A DNA stretch of 64,000 nt from Gammaproteobacteria bacterium (GTDB lineage: Bacteria > Pseudomonadota > Gammaproteobacteria > DSM-19610), in assembly GCA_015494295.1 (NCBI GenBank), contig WGBO01000006.1, positions 1 through 64,000 of the forward strand, written 5' to 3'. Below, one piece after another: positions 54,386 to 63,896 of this stretch (within the stretch, counting starts at the first letter, position 1; every line of letters starts with the position of its first letter). The notes under the pieces are model-generated. The model was not told the origin of the DNA. It saw only the letters and a program-made list of their open reading frames with translations, and made no database searches. Position numbers and translations under genes: made by a program.

Positions 54386-55429
54386 CTCGAGCAACTGCCG
54401 CCAGCGCTCCGCGATCACATCCACGGTAAAACGCTCCGCAATCACTTCCTGCCCGCAACGCGCGTGCCGGGCGGCCAGTTCCGGGTCGTCCAGATAGGCT
54501 GACAAACCCTCCTCCCATCGATCCAGGAACGCGCATTCCGAGAATACCCGGTAGCTATCGATGCTGTCCGCCAACACACCGAGCCCCAGCGACAGGGACA
54601 GCGCAATGCGGTTGTTGGTTTTGACCGCCGTAAACGGATTGACATCGATGGGGATCAGCGCCACTTGGTGGCGCCGCATGGCGCGAAAGAAGGTATGCGC
54701 GCTCCAGTCCATGTAGAACACCGGAAGCTTCCAGTCCCGAAACACCTCTCCGAAGGCCTCGCGTGAATTGCTGATGACCGTCAGGCTGAGCGGGTAGGTG
54801 GTCCGGACCGATTCCAGCAAGCCGCGCAAGCGGGACATGTGGGCCAGTCCCGAGTCGCGATAACTGGCCTTGTGGTTGCCGAACCACACCAGCCGCGTGG
54901 CGCCGCTGTTACGCAGCAGGAAACGGTCCAGCGCCCGCAGTTGCAGGCGCGCGCGCACCCGGCCGGGCACGTCCAGCAGGTGCCCCGAAAGCTGCTCCTC
55001 GACGGCATCCTCGATCACCGTCACCGGCCGCCCGTCGTCCATCTCGCGACGCACCACCTCAGCCAGCGCATGGCTGGATGCCACACGCCGATCCGCCAGC
55101 GTCAACATCTCGCGCAGGCGCTCCACCCGTTCGTCGGAATGCAGAAAATGGTTGTCACAGAGATCGAAGATGATCTCCACACCCTGCGCCTTGAGCCGCC
55201 TTGCCAGTCCCACGTCGCGCGGATTGTAGGCCTTGGAGAAAATCACGGAACGATAGGAAGCCTCGCGGCGTTCGCGGTACAGCTCGATGGGAACGCCACG
55301 CGCACGAAGTTCGCGCATCGGGTTCAGGCAGCGGATACGGACGCTCGCGACGCGCGCTTCGTAGTTCTGAGGTTTCCAGGCGATTCGGTAACGATGACTC
55401 ACGGGGCGGTTCCGGGTTGGGGCGAACAC
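54380..55429 (-). CDS. Glycosyltransferase (GT4-like)
   Basis: 349 aa; 'VWFGNHKASYRDSGLAHM...ALIPIDVNPFTAVKTNNRIALSLSLGLGVLAD' C-terminal GT-B-like pattern. Confidence 0.7.
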   Translation of the reverse strand: MFAPTRNRPVSHRYRIAWKPQNYEARVASVRIRCLNPMRELRARGVPIELYRERREASYRSVIFSKAYNPRDVGLARRLKAQGVEIIFDLCDNHFLHSDERVERLREMLTLADRRVASSHALAEVVRREMDDGRPVTVIEDAVEEQLSGHLLDVPGRVRARLQLRALDRFLLRNSGATRLVWFGNHKASYRDSGLAHMSRLRGLLESVRTTYPLSLTVISNSREAFGEVFRDWKLPVFYMDWSAHTFFRAMRRHQVALIPIDVNPFTAVKTNNRIALSLSLGLGVLADSIDSYRVFSECAFLDRWEEGLSAYLDDPELAARHARCGQEVIAERFTVDVIAERWRQLLES

Positions 55430-55592
55430 CAGGGAGCCGCCAACAACAGGGGGCGGACTTGAACGCCAACATTGTATTCTTCACGGCCCTATATTACGAG
55501 TGCGCCGGGCCGGTTTGACGCTGCGCGCCGCCCTCTTTAGGCTAGGCGCCTGACTTGACCCGCAAACAGACAGGGAGCGTCACGACGACATC

Positions 55593-56867
55593 ATGGAAAG
55601 ATACCTCAAAACCCTGGCGGGATGGCTGGTGTTCGCCCTCATCCTCGCCGGCGGACTGGAAATCGCCCTGCGCGCCGTGCCGGAAGCGATCCCGCTGACC
55701 CTGTTGAAGCGTTTTCATCACGAACCCCGGCTGGAAATCGCCCGTAAACGTTCGCTGTGGAACGAGTCGCAGATGCAGGTCGTGGAGCGCGACGACGGTG
55801 GCCCGCGGCTGCGCATCCTCAAGCCGCACAGCCGGATCAGCTACGATTTCCACCGCGAGGGGGAAAAAGGCACCATGGTCATGGACGACCAGGGCTTCTG
55901 CAACCCGCCGCGGGATCGCTACGACCGGGACAAGATCGACATCATCGCCATCGGCGATTCCTTTACCTGGTGCGTGGTCACCGACGCCGGCGCCACCTGG
56001 GCGAGCCAGCTCGGGGTACTGACCGGCCGCCCCGTCTACAACCTGGGCAGGGGCGGCATCGGTCCCTACGCCTACCTGCAGATCCTGCGCGCCTACGGGC
56101 TGGCGAAGCACCCGGATTATGTGGTCATGAACATCTATGAAGGCAATGACCTTCGCGACAGCATCCGCTACCAGGAACACGTCGCCGCCGCTCGCCACAA
56201 CCGCGTGCTGTACCGCGACGCGGGCGACCGCAACACCCGGGAAATCGACATCGACGCACTGCTGGGCAAAGGGCCGCTGCGTGACAGCTATGCCGTCAAC
56301 TTCGTGCTGGCCGTCGTCGACAAGGCCTACGAGGGCGGCAAGAACGCCTTCCTCCGGCTGATCGGGGGCGATGCCCCGGAACATGTGAATTTCCACTACA
56401 CACTTGACATCAAGGGCGAAAGCGTTGATTTCAATGTGCAGAATGCGGACGAAAGCGAGGTTCGACTGGCGCACGGCCTGAAGGCCGGCAAGTTCGACTT
56501 CAGCGCCTTCGACGACGCCCTGCGCCGCTTCGTGGCGATGGGACGGCAGTACGGCTTCGAACCGGTGGTGTCCTATTCGCCGTCCGCCTACACCGGCTAC
56601 GCCGACTTCGTCCGCTTCGAAGATCCCGAGCTGACCGAGCTCATGCCCTGGTTCAGCCGGCGGCAACGCGCCTACCTAGCCGGCAAGGCCGAAGAACTGG
56701 GCTACCGTTTCGTGGACCTGACGCCCGCCGTCCAGGCCCGTGCACGCGCCTTGCCCGCGTCCGAATTGCTGTATCATCCGGCCAACGTGCATTTCACCAT
56801 TCTCGGCAACAGGGTGGTGGCGGAAATTCTCGCGCACACGGTTTTCAACCGGCCCACGACGCACTAG
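55593..56867 (+). CDS. SGNH/GDSL-hydrolase-like membrane-anchored protein (possible acyl/acetyl transferase)
   Basis: 'IIAIGDSFTWC' and 'HPANVHFTILGNRVVAE' catalytic blocks; N-terminal TM. Confidence 0.8.
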   Translation: MERYLKTLAGWLVFALILAGGLEIALRAVPEAIPLTLLKRFHHEPRLEIARKRSLWNESQMQVVERDDGGPRLRILKPHSRISYDFHREGEKGTMVMDDQGFCNPPRDRYDRDKIDIIAIGDSFTWCVVTDAGATWASQLGVLTGRPVYNLGRGGIGPYAYLQILRAYGLAKHPDYVVMNIYEGNDLRDSIRYQEHVAAARHNRVLYRDAGDRNTREIDIDALLGKGPLRDSYAVNFVLAVVDKAYEGGKNAFLRLIGGDAPEHVNFHYTLDIKGESVDFNVQNADESEVRLAHGLKAGKFDFSAFDDALRRFVAMGRQYGFEPVVSYSPSAYTGYADFVRFEDPELTELMPWFSRRQRAYLAGKAEELGYRFVDLTPAVQARARALPASELLYHPANVHFTILGNRVVAEILAHTVFNRPTTH

Positions 56868-56899
56868 CGTCCCGACAGCACAAACCGGAACGCTATTCG

Positions 56900-58738
56900 A
56901 TGCATATTCTCGGCATATCGGCCTACTACCACGACAGCGCGGCGGCGCTGCTGCGCGACGGCAAAATCGTCGCCGCCGCGCAGGAGGAGCGCTTCACCCG
57001 CAAGAAACACGACGCGGGCTTTCCCGCCAGGGCAATGGCTTATTGCCTGGACGAAGCCGGCATCGGGCTGGACGGCGTGGACTATGTCGCGTTCTACGAC
57101 AAGCCCCTGCTCAAATTCGAACGTTTGCTGGAGACCTACCTCGCCAGCGCACCACGCGGCCTGCGTTCCTTCATCGCCGCCATGCCGGTCTGGCTCAAGG
57201 AAAAACTCTACCTGAAAACCCTGCTCCGCAAGGAACTGGCGGCGCACGCCGGCTGTGCGGAAAAGGATCTTCCGCCACTGCTGTTCAATGAACACCACCG
57301 TTCCCACGCTGCCTCGGCCTACTATCCCTCGCCGTTCGCGGAAGCCACGGTCATGTGCCTGGACGGGGTCGGCGAATGGGCCACCAGTTCGGTGTGGACC
57401 GGCTGCGACAACAGCCTGACCCCCGAATGGGAAATCGACTTCCCCCATTCGCTGGGGCTGCTGTACTCGGCCTTTACCTATTACACGGGCTTCAAGGTCA
57501 ACTCCGGCGAATACAAGCTGATGGGGCTGGCGCCCTATGGCGAACCCCGCTACGTGGACCGCATCCTGGACAATCTGCTCGATCTCAAGGAAGACGGCAG
57601 CTTCCGCCTGGACATGTCTTACTTCAACTTCGCCACCGGCCTCACCATGACCAACGCGAAGTTCGACACCCTGTTCGGCGCCCCGCCACGCAAGGCGGAA
57701 TCGACCATCAGCCAGCGGGAGATGGACCTGGCGCGGTCGATACAGGTGGTCACCGAGGAGATCGTGCTGCGCCTGGCCCGTACCGTGCACGCGGAGCTGG
57801 GCATGAAACACCTGTGCCTGGCGGGCGGCGTCGCCCTCAACTGTGTCGCCAACGGGCGGCTGCTGCGCGAAGGCCCCTTCGAGGATATCTGGATACAGCC
57901 GGCCGCCGGTGATGCCGGCGGCGCGCTGGGCGCGGCGTACAGCGCCTGGCACGAATACCTCGACGAGGAACGCGACACACCGCGCGGCGATGCCATGCTG
58001 GGCAGCTACCTGGGACCGGCCTTCGACGACGACGAAATCCGCCGTTTTCTGGATAGTCAGGGCGCCGTATACCGGGAAATCGACGAGGACGAACGTTACC
58101 CGGAACTGGCGCGCCTGCTCGACGACGGCAAGGTGCTCGGCTGGTTCCACGGCCGCATGGAGTTCGGTCCCCGCTCACTGGGCGGGCGCTCCATTCTCGG
58201 CGATCCGCGCAACCAGAAAATGCAGTCGGTCATGAACCTGAAGATCAAGTACCGCGAATCCTTCCGGCCCTTCGCACCGGCGGTCAAGTTCGACCGGGTC
58301 TCCGAGTGGTTCGAGATCGACCGGCCCAGCCCCTACATGCTGATCGTCGCCGACGTGCTCGAAAAGCGCCGCATCGACATGAACGACGAACAAAAGGCGC
58401 TGTTCGGAATCGACAAGCTCAACATTCCCCGTTCGGACCTGCCGGCGGTCACCCACGTCGACTACTCGGCGCGCATCCAGACCGTGCACCCCGACACCAA
58501 CCCGGCGTTCTACCGCCTGCTGGACGCCTTCGAGGCACGCAGCGGCTGCCCGGTCCTGGTCAACACCTCGTTCAACGTGCGCGGCGAACCGATCGTGTGC
58601 ACGCCGGAAGACGCCTACCGCTGTTTCATGCGCACCGAAATGGACTACCTGGCGCTCGGCCCCTTCCTGCTGGCAAAATCCGACCAGCCGCAAAGGGAAC
58701 GTGACGACAGCTGGAAACAGGAATTCGAACTCGACTGA
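56900..58738 (+). CDS. Carbamoyltransferase (NodU/CmcH/TobZ family)
   Basis: 'MHILGISAYYHDSAAALLRDGKIVAAAQEERFTRKKHDAGFP'; 'FGPRSLGGRSILGDPRN'. Confidence 0.96.
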   Translation: MHILGISAYYHDSAAALLRDGKIVAAAQEERFTRKKHDAGFPARAMAYCLDEAGIGLDGVDYVAFYDKPLLKFERLLETYLASAPRGLRSFIAAMPVWLKEKLYLKTLLRKELAAHAGCAEKDLPPLLFNEHHRSHAASAYYPSPFAEATVMCLDGVGEWATSSVWTGCDNSLTPEWEIDFPHSLGLLYSAFTYYTGFKVNSGEYKLMGLAPYGEPRYVDRILDNLLDLKEDGSFRLDMSYFNFATGLTMTNAKFDTLFGAPPRKAESTISQREMDLARSIQVVTEEIVLRLARTVHAELGMKHLCLAGGVALNCVANGRLLREGPFEDIWIQPAAGDAGGALGAAYSAWHEYLDEERDTPRGDAMLGSYLGPAFDDDEIRRFLDSQGAVYREIDEDERYPELARLLDDGKVLGWFHGRMEFGPRSLGGRSILGDPRNQKMQSVMNLKIKYRESFRPFAPAVKFDRVSEWFEIDRPSPYMLIVADVLEKRRIDMNDEQKALFGIDKLNIPRSDLPAVTHVDYSARIQTVHPDTNPAFYRLLDAFEARSGCPVLVNTSFNVRGEPIVCTPEDAYRCFMRTEMDYLALGPFLLAKSDQPQRERDDSWKQEFELD

Positions 58739-59151
58739 TGAGCACACACAACGACATACCTTCACTGGACACTGCCGGGCTGCGCCGCTTCGCGCTGGTC
58801 ACCGGCGCCGTACTCGCCGGCCTGTTCGGCCTGCTGCTGCCCTGGCTGTTCGGCGCGGCGGTGCCGCGCTGGCCCTGGATCGGCGCGGGCCTGCTGGTCG
58901 CCTGGGGACTGCTGGCGCCGGCCAGCCTCAACCCGCTGTACCGGGGCTGGATGAAGTTCGGCGCGCTGATGGGTTACATCAACTCGCGGATCATCCTCGG
59001 CCTGCTGTTCTACGTCATCGTCCTGCCCGCCGGGCTGGTCATGCGCGCACTGGGCAAAGACCCGCTGCAACGCCGCCATCAACCCGACGCAACGAGCTAC
59101 CGTGTGGCCAGCAAAGCGCGCCCGTCCAAACACATGGAGAAACCTTTCTGA
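58738..59151 (+). CDS. SxtJ-family membrane protein
   Basis: Three hydrophobic segments, coupled between carbamoyltransferase and DUF5989; 'RRFALVTGAVLAGLFGLLLPWLFG'. Confidence 0.8.
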   Translation: MSTHNDIPSLDTAGLRRFALVTGAVLAGLFGLLLPWLFGAAVPRWPWIGAGLLVAWGLLAPASLNPLYRGWMKFGALMGYINSRIILGLLFYVIVLPAGLVMRALGKDPLQRRHQPDATSYRVASKARPSKHMEKPF

Positions 59152-59303
59152 TGCTGGAACTGTTCAAAGACCTGTGGGAATTCATGAAGGACCGCAAGAA
59201 ATTCTGGCTGGCCCCCATCATTATCGTGCTGGTGGTGCTGGGCGCGCTGCTGGTGGTGGCGCAGGGCTCGGCGGTCGCACCGTTCATCTATACCCTGTTT
59301 TGA
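59151..59303 (+). CDS. DUF5989 small membrane protein
   Basis: 50 aa 'MLELFKDLWEFMKDRKKFWLAPIIIVLVVLGALLVVAQGSAVAPFIYTLF'. Confidence 0.88.
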   Translation: MLELFKDLWEFMKDRKKFWLAPIIIVLVVLGALLVVAQGSAVAPFIYTLF

Positions 59304-59321
59304 ACCCGTTCCAGGCCGCGC

Positions 59322-59341
59322 CGGGGTGAAAAATCACCCCG
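59322..59341. repeat. Perfect 8-bp stem hairpin downstream of DUF5989
   Basis: CGGGGTGA-AAAA-TCACCCCG; no strong T-run. Confidence 0.5.
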
Positions 59342-59389
59342 TTCGTGGTATTTTGCCGCGTTCCGTCAACGCCTCGTGATTCACCCGAC

Positions 59390-60325
59390 ATGCACACCGT
59401 ATTGAAGAAGCTGACCAGGTTCCTGGTCCTCGGACTCCTGTTTTTCCTGCCAAAGGAGAAAAAAATCCGCATCGACCGCTGGTTGCGCGGCAAGGAGGAG
59501 TACCGCAAGCTGAAACTGGCCGACGCGGTCATCGTCTCGTTCGGGAAAAGCGGCCGCACCTGGCTGCGGGTGATGTTATCGCGCTTCTACCAGGTCCGCC
59601 ACGGTCTGCCGGAACGCCTGCTGATCGGTTTCGACAACCTGCACCGCAAGAACCCGGCGATTCCGAAGCTGTTCTTCACCCACGACAACTACATCAAGGA
59701 TTACACCGGCAACGCCGACAGCAAGGCCGACTTCTACGACAAGAAGGTGGTGCTGTTGATCCGCAACCCGCTGGATGTCGCCGTTTCCCAGTATTTCCAG
59801 TGGAAATACCGGATGCGCCCCGGCAAGAAGGCGCTCAACGACTACCCGGATCACGGCGCGGACATCTCCATCTACGATTTCGTCATGCACCCTGCCGGGC
59901 TGCCGAAGATCATCGACTACCTGAACCTGTGGGCCAGCGAGGCCGACAAGGTTGGCGACCTGCTGATCGTGCGCTATGAGGACCTGCGCGCCGACACCGA
60001 GGGTACGCTCAAGCGCGTCGTCGACTTCATCGGCACACCGGGCAGCGATGAGGAAATCCGCGCGGCGGTGGAATTTGCGTCCATCGAGAACATGCGCAAG
60101 ATGGAGCAGAAGCGCACCTTCTGGCTGAGCGGCAGCCGCATGGTGCCCAAGGACCGCAAAAACCCCAACTCTTACAAGGTTCGCAAGGCCAAGGTCGGCG
60201 GCTACCGGGATTACTTCGACGATGCGCAGATTCGCGCGATGAATGAACTACTTGGCGAACGGCTGGCGCCGGTATTCGGCTACGAACCGGCGCCCACCGA
60301 GGCCGCGGCGACCGCCAAAACCTGA
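59390..60325 (+). CDS. Sulfotransferase domain protein
   Basis: 5'-PSB 'FGKSGRTWLRVMLS' and 3'-PB 'LLIRNPLDVAVSQYFQ'. Confidence 0.9.
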   Translation: MHTVLKKLTRFLVLGLLFFLPKEKKIRIDRWLRGKEEYRKLKLADAVIVSFGKSGRTWLRVMLSRFYQVRHGLPERLLIGFDNLHRKNPAIPKLFFTHDNYIKDYTGNADSKADFYDKKVVLLIRNPLDVAVSQYFQWKYRMRPGKKALNDYPDHGADISIYDFVMHPAGLPKIIDYLNLWASEADKVGDLLIVRYEDLRADTEGTLKRVVDFIGTPGSDEEIRAAVEFASIENMRKMEQKRTFWLSGSRMVPKDRKNPNSYKVRKAKVGGYRDYFDDAQIRAMNELLGERLAPVFGYEPAPTEAAATAKT

Positions 60326-60391
60326 ACCGGCTCACACTAAGCCACTGGAATTCCTGAACAATTCCGCTACAATAGCGAAACTATCATTATA

Positions 60392-60412
60392 TGGCCCGGT
60401 GACACCGGGCCA
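60392..60412. repeat. Perfect 9-bp stem hairpin upstream of GT copy 1
   Basis: TGGCCCGGT-GAC-ACCGGGCCA. Confidence 0.5.
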
Positions 60413-60442
60413 TCACCTGACGGGTACGAGGCCGAGCGATCC

Positions 60443-61381
60443 ATGGATCACTGCGTTTTTATACAGACCAACCACAAACAGATTGTCGGCGCCCTGGTGG
60501 CCGAGTACGCGTTGCGCCGCAATTCGCGGCACAACGACAAGTTCGATGTGCGCATCATCAACACAAAGGACTACCCGTTCTTCCGTGAACGCGAGGGGCA
60601 GTTGTACCTGCGTGACGGCGTCAAGCGCACCTGGCTGAACGACGATCTGCAGTCCTTCACCCCCACCCGCTTCATGCCACCGGAACTGATGGGTTACAAG
60701 GGCCGCGCCGTGGTCATCGACCCCGACATCTTCGCCATCGCCGACATCTGGGAACTGCTGTCTCGCGACATGCAGGGCAAGGCCATCATGTGCCGCCCAC
60801 GCTCCGGCACCAAGGGCATCATCGACCGCTGCCTGGCCTCCAGCGTGATGTTGCTGGATTGCGAAAAACTCACCCACTGGAAGGTGGAACAGGCCTTCAA
60901 CGAAATGTTCGAGTTCAAGCGCGACTACATGCCCTGGATCTGCCTGCGCATGGAAGACCGCGACACCATCGGCCTGTTCGAAAACGTCTGGAACGACTTC
61001 GACAAGCTCAGCCCCGAAACCAAGATGCTGCACGTCACGCGCCGCAAGACCCAGCCCTGGAAGGCAGGCCTGCCGATCGACTGGCGCCCGGCGGAACGTT
61101 TCCGCCTGTTCCCGCCGGTCGCCTGGGCGATGCGCGCACGGCGGCGAATCTTCGGTGAGTATGGCCTGCTCGGCAAGTACAAGGAGCACCCGGACCAGAA
61201 CCAGACCAACCTGTTCTTCGGACTGCTCAAGGAATGCCTGGAAAAAGGTATCGTCAGCGAGGACATGCTGCGCGAGGAGATGAAGCACAACCACGTGCGC
61301 CACGACGCTTTCGAGGTCCTGGAACGCACGCCCGACCTGGCGCCCCCCGGCCAGTCGCCGCTGAAACTGTCCGCCGCCTGA
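60443..61381 (+). CDS. Glycosyltransferase-like protein, tandem paralog copy 1
   Basis: 312 aa; GT-A-like 'GYKGRAVVIDPDIFAIADIWELL' DxD; highly similar to the following ORF. Confidence 0.75.
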   Translation: MDHCVFIQTNHKQIVGALVAEYALRRNSRHNDKFDVRIINTKDYPFFREREGQLYLRDGVKRTWLNDDLQSFTPTRFMPPELMGYKGRAVVIDPDIFAIADIWELLSRDMQGKAIMCRPRSGTKGIIDRCLASSVMLLDCEKLTHWKVEQAFNEMFEFKRDYMPWICLRMEDRDTIGLFENVWNDFDKLSPETKMLHVTRRKTQPWKAGLPIDWRPAERFRLFPPVAWAMRARRRIFGEYGLLGKYKEHPDQNQTNLFFGLLKECLEKGIVSEDMLREEMKHNHVRHDAFEVLERTPDLAPPGQSPLKLSAA

Positions 61382-61386
61382 CGCCC

Positions 61387-61425
61387 CCCTGTCCGCCTCA
61401 ACCGGGCGGGCAGGGCTGAGGGTTT
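61387..61425 (+). terminator. Terminator-like hairpin after GT copy 1
   Basis: CCCTGTCCGCC / GGCGGGCAGGG (one G-U) followed by CTGAGGGTTTT. Confidence 0.55.
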
Positions 61426-61427
61426 TA

Positions 61428-61441
61428 TTGACCCAGATCAA
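61428..61441 (+). promoter_or_regulatory. FNR/ANR-type box upstream of GT copy 2
   Basis: TTGACCCAGATCAA, near-perfect to TTGATN4ATCAA; candidate -10 TAGGAT at 61464-61469. Confidence 0.6.
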
Positions 61442-61506
61442 ACAATCCTCGCCACCACACCGCTAGGATGACGCGATCCCATGCCACACCCACGGAGATC
61501 GCGCCC

Positions 61507-62454
61507 ATGGAATACAAGGTATTCATCCAGACCAACCACAAGCAGATTACCGGCGCCTACGTCGCCGAACACGCACTCCGTCGCTACTCGCAGAACAACG
61601 ACAAGTTCGACGTCCAGATCATAGAGAAAAAGGACTACCCCTATTTCGACGAGCGCGAAGGACAGCTCTACCTCCGCGACGGCGTCAAGCGCAAATGGCT
61701 CAACAACGACCTGCAGTCCTTCACCCTCACGCGCTTCATGCCGCCCGAACTGATGGGCTACAAGGGCCGCGCCGTGGTCATCGACCCCGACATCTTCGCC
61801 GCCTCCGACGTCTGGGACCTGCTGTCGCGCGACATGCAGGGCAAGGCTATCATGTGCCGCCCCCGCTCCGGCACCAAGGGCATCATCGACCGCTGCCTGG
61901 CGTCCAGCGTCATGCTGCTGGACAACGAGAAGCTCACCCACTGGAACGTGGAGCAGTGGTTCAACGAACTGTTCGAGTTCAAGCGCGACTACATGCCCTG
62001 GATCTGCCTCAAGTACGAGGACCGCGACACCATAGGCCTGTTCGAGAACGAGTGGAACGACTTCGACAAGTTCACCCCGCAGACCAGAATGCTGCACACC
62101 ACGCGACGCAAGACCCAGCCCTGGAAGGCCGGCCTGCCAATCGACTGGCGCCCGGCCGAGAAGTTCCGCCTGTTCCCGCCCGTCGCCTGGCTGATGCGCG
62201 CCCGCCGCCGCATATTCGGCGAATACGCCCTGCTCGGTCACTACAAGGTTCACCCTGACCCCAACCAGGAGGCCTTCTTCTTCGGCCTGCTCAAGGAGTG
62301 CATCAACGAAGGCAAGATCAGCGAGGAATTCGTGCGCGAGCAGATGGCCCGGAACCATGTGCGCCACGACGCCTTCGAGGTCCTGGAGCGCACGCCCGAC
62401 CTGCCGCCGGCGCCGCTGCACCCCTTGTCGACGCCACTGGTGAACGCGGCCTGA
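61507..62454 (+). CDS. Glycosyltransferase-like protein, tandem paralog copy 2
   Basis: 315 aa; same family as 60443-61381 including a 42-nt identical DNA stretch around the DPD motif. Confidence 0.75.
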   Translation: MEYKVFIQTNHKQITGAYVAEHALRRYSQNNDKFDVQIIEKKDYPYFDEREGQLYLRDGVKRKWLNNDLQSFTLTRFMPPELMGYKGRAVVIDPDIFAASDVWDLLSRDMQGKAIMCRPRSGTKGIIDRCLASSVMLLDNEKLTHWNVEQWFNELFEFKRDYMPWICLKYEDRDTIGLFENEWNDFDKFTPQTRMLHTTRRKTQPWKAGLPIDWRPAEKFRLFPPVAWLMRARRRIFGEYALLGHYKVHPDPNQEAFFFGLLKECINEGKISEEFVREQMARNHVRHDAFEVLERTPDLPPAPLHPLSTPLVNAA

Positions 62455-62588
62455 CAACCGCGGGCGCAATAATTGCGTATTGCCTTCGGGGGAACGCGAA
62501 TGTAGAGTTGTTGGCAAGGACGCTTGACGCGCATTGATCGGACGACACCAGGCACCGGCCAAGGCAATAAGACTGGACGCATAACAAC

Positions 62589-63896
62589 TTGCCGCATTCA
62601 AAAATAAAACGGCTACAACCCGGGGCCGAACCGGCAGCCGACACCAGCCCGGCCCTGCACCGCATCACTCATCACCAGCGGCTGGCCTTTCTTCTACCCA
62701 ACCTTGGCGGTGGCGGTGTACAACGTAACGCCCTGATCATCGCCTCGGCGCTGCGCGCGCGCGGCTATCCGGTGGAGCTGGTACTGTGCAGTGAAAAGGG
62801 TCCCCTTTTTCAGAAAATACCCGATGCCATTTCACGGACCATCCTGACCAGGCACAGCGACTGGCGAAGCCGCCTGCACGCCGCCAGCGGCAACCCCTTG
62901 CTGCTGCCCGCGCTCACCTTGCCGGTACTGGCGGCGGGCAAATCGTCCAAGACCTTGAGGTTCCTGCCATCGTTGACGGACTACCTGCGCCGATCGGCGC
63001 CTGACATCCTGTTCGCGGCGACGACCTACCAGAATATCGAGGCTGTGCTGGCGCGCAACGCGTCCGGCGTCAACACCCGCATCGCAGTGACACAGAGTAC
63101 CAACTTCTCCAGTTGGCACCAGGTGTCCCGCGAGTGGCGGCGTCGCCACCTGATACCGCTGCTGCGACATAGCTACCGCCAGGCCGACGCCATCATCGCC
63201 GTATCCAATGCCGTCGCCGACGATCTGGCCGGCTACACGGGCCTGGATCGCGCCTCTATTTCCACCATCTACACGCCGCTGGTGCCCGAGGATATCGGCG
63301 AACGCGCCAGCGAAGCTCTCGATCACCCCTGGTTCCAGCACAACGACGTACCTGTCGTGCTGGCCGTGGGACGCCCCGGCCGCGCCAAGGACTATCCGAC
63401 GCTGCTGCGCGCCTTCGCGCTGGTGCACAAGCGGCGTCGCGCGCGGCTGGTTATTCTCGGTGAGGCCCGCGACCCCCACAAGAACCGTGAGCGCATCAGC
63501 CATCTGCAGACACTGATCAGCGAACTGGGCATCTCGGAGGACGTCGACATGCCCGGTTACACCCACAACCCCTACCGCTACATGGCCCGGGCCTCGTTGC
63601 TGGTGCTGTCATCGATCTATGAAGGTTTTCCGAGCGTGGTGCCGGAAGCCATGGCCTGTGGCTGCCCGGTTGTGAGCACACGCTGCCCCGGCGGCGTTAT
63701 CGAGGCGCTGGACAACGGGCAATACGGTCGCCTTGTGGAAGTAGGCAACGAACGCGCCATGGCCGAAGCCATCCTGGCGTCGCTGGACGAACCCCTGGCG
63801 CGCGACAAACTGGTAAAACGGGGCTCGTCCTACTCCGTTGCGCGCAGCAGCGACGGCTACGAATCGCTGGTCGCATCATTGACACGGCCAGCCTGA
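62589..63896 (+). CDS. Glycosyltransferase family 4 protein
   Basis: 'AFLLPNLGGGGVQRNALIIASALRARGYPVELVL', 'SSIYEGFPSVVPEAMACGCPVVSTRCPGG'. TTG start. Confidence 0.9.
   Translation: MPHSKIKRLQPGAEPAADTSPALHRITHHQRLAFLLPNLGGGGVQRNALIIASALRARGYPVELVLCSEKGPLFQKIPDAISRTILTRHSDWRSRLHAASGNPLLLPALTLPVLAAGKSSKTLRFLPSLTDYLRRSAPDILFAATTYQNIEAVLARNASGVNTRIAVTQSTNFSSWHQVSREWRRRHLIPLLRHSYRQADAIIAVSNAVADDLAGYTGLDRASISTIYTPLVPEDIGERASEALDHPWFQHNDVPVVLAVGRPGRAKDYPTLLRAFALVHKRRRARLVILGEARDPHKNRERISHLQTLISELGISEDVDMPGYTHNPYRYMARASLLVLSSIYEGFPSVVPEAMACGCPVVSTRCPGGVIEALDNGQYGRLVEVGNERAMAEAILASLDEPLARDKLVKRGSSYSVARSSDGYESLVASLTRPA

Noticed and set aside
62465-62477. Palindrome CGCAAT-A-ATTGCG upstream of the GT4 gene
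   Set aside because: Only 6-bp arms, no supporting second site.
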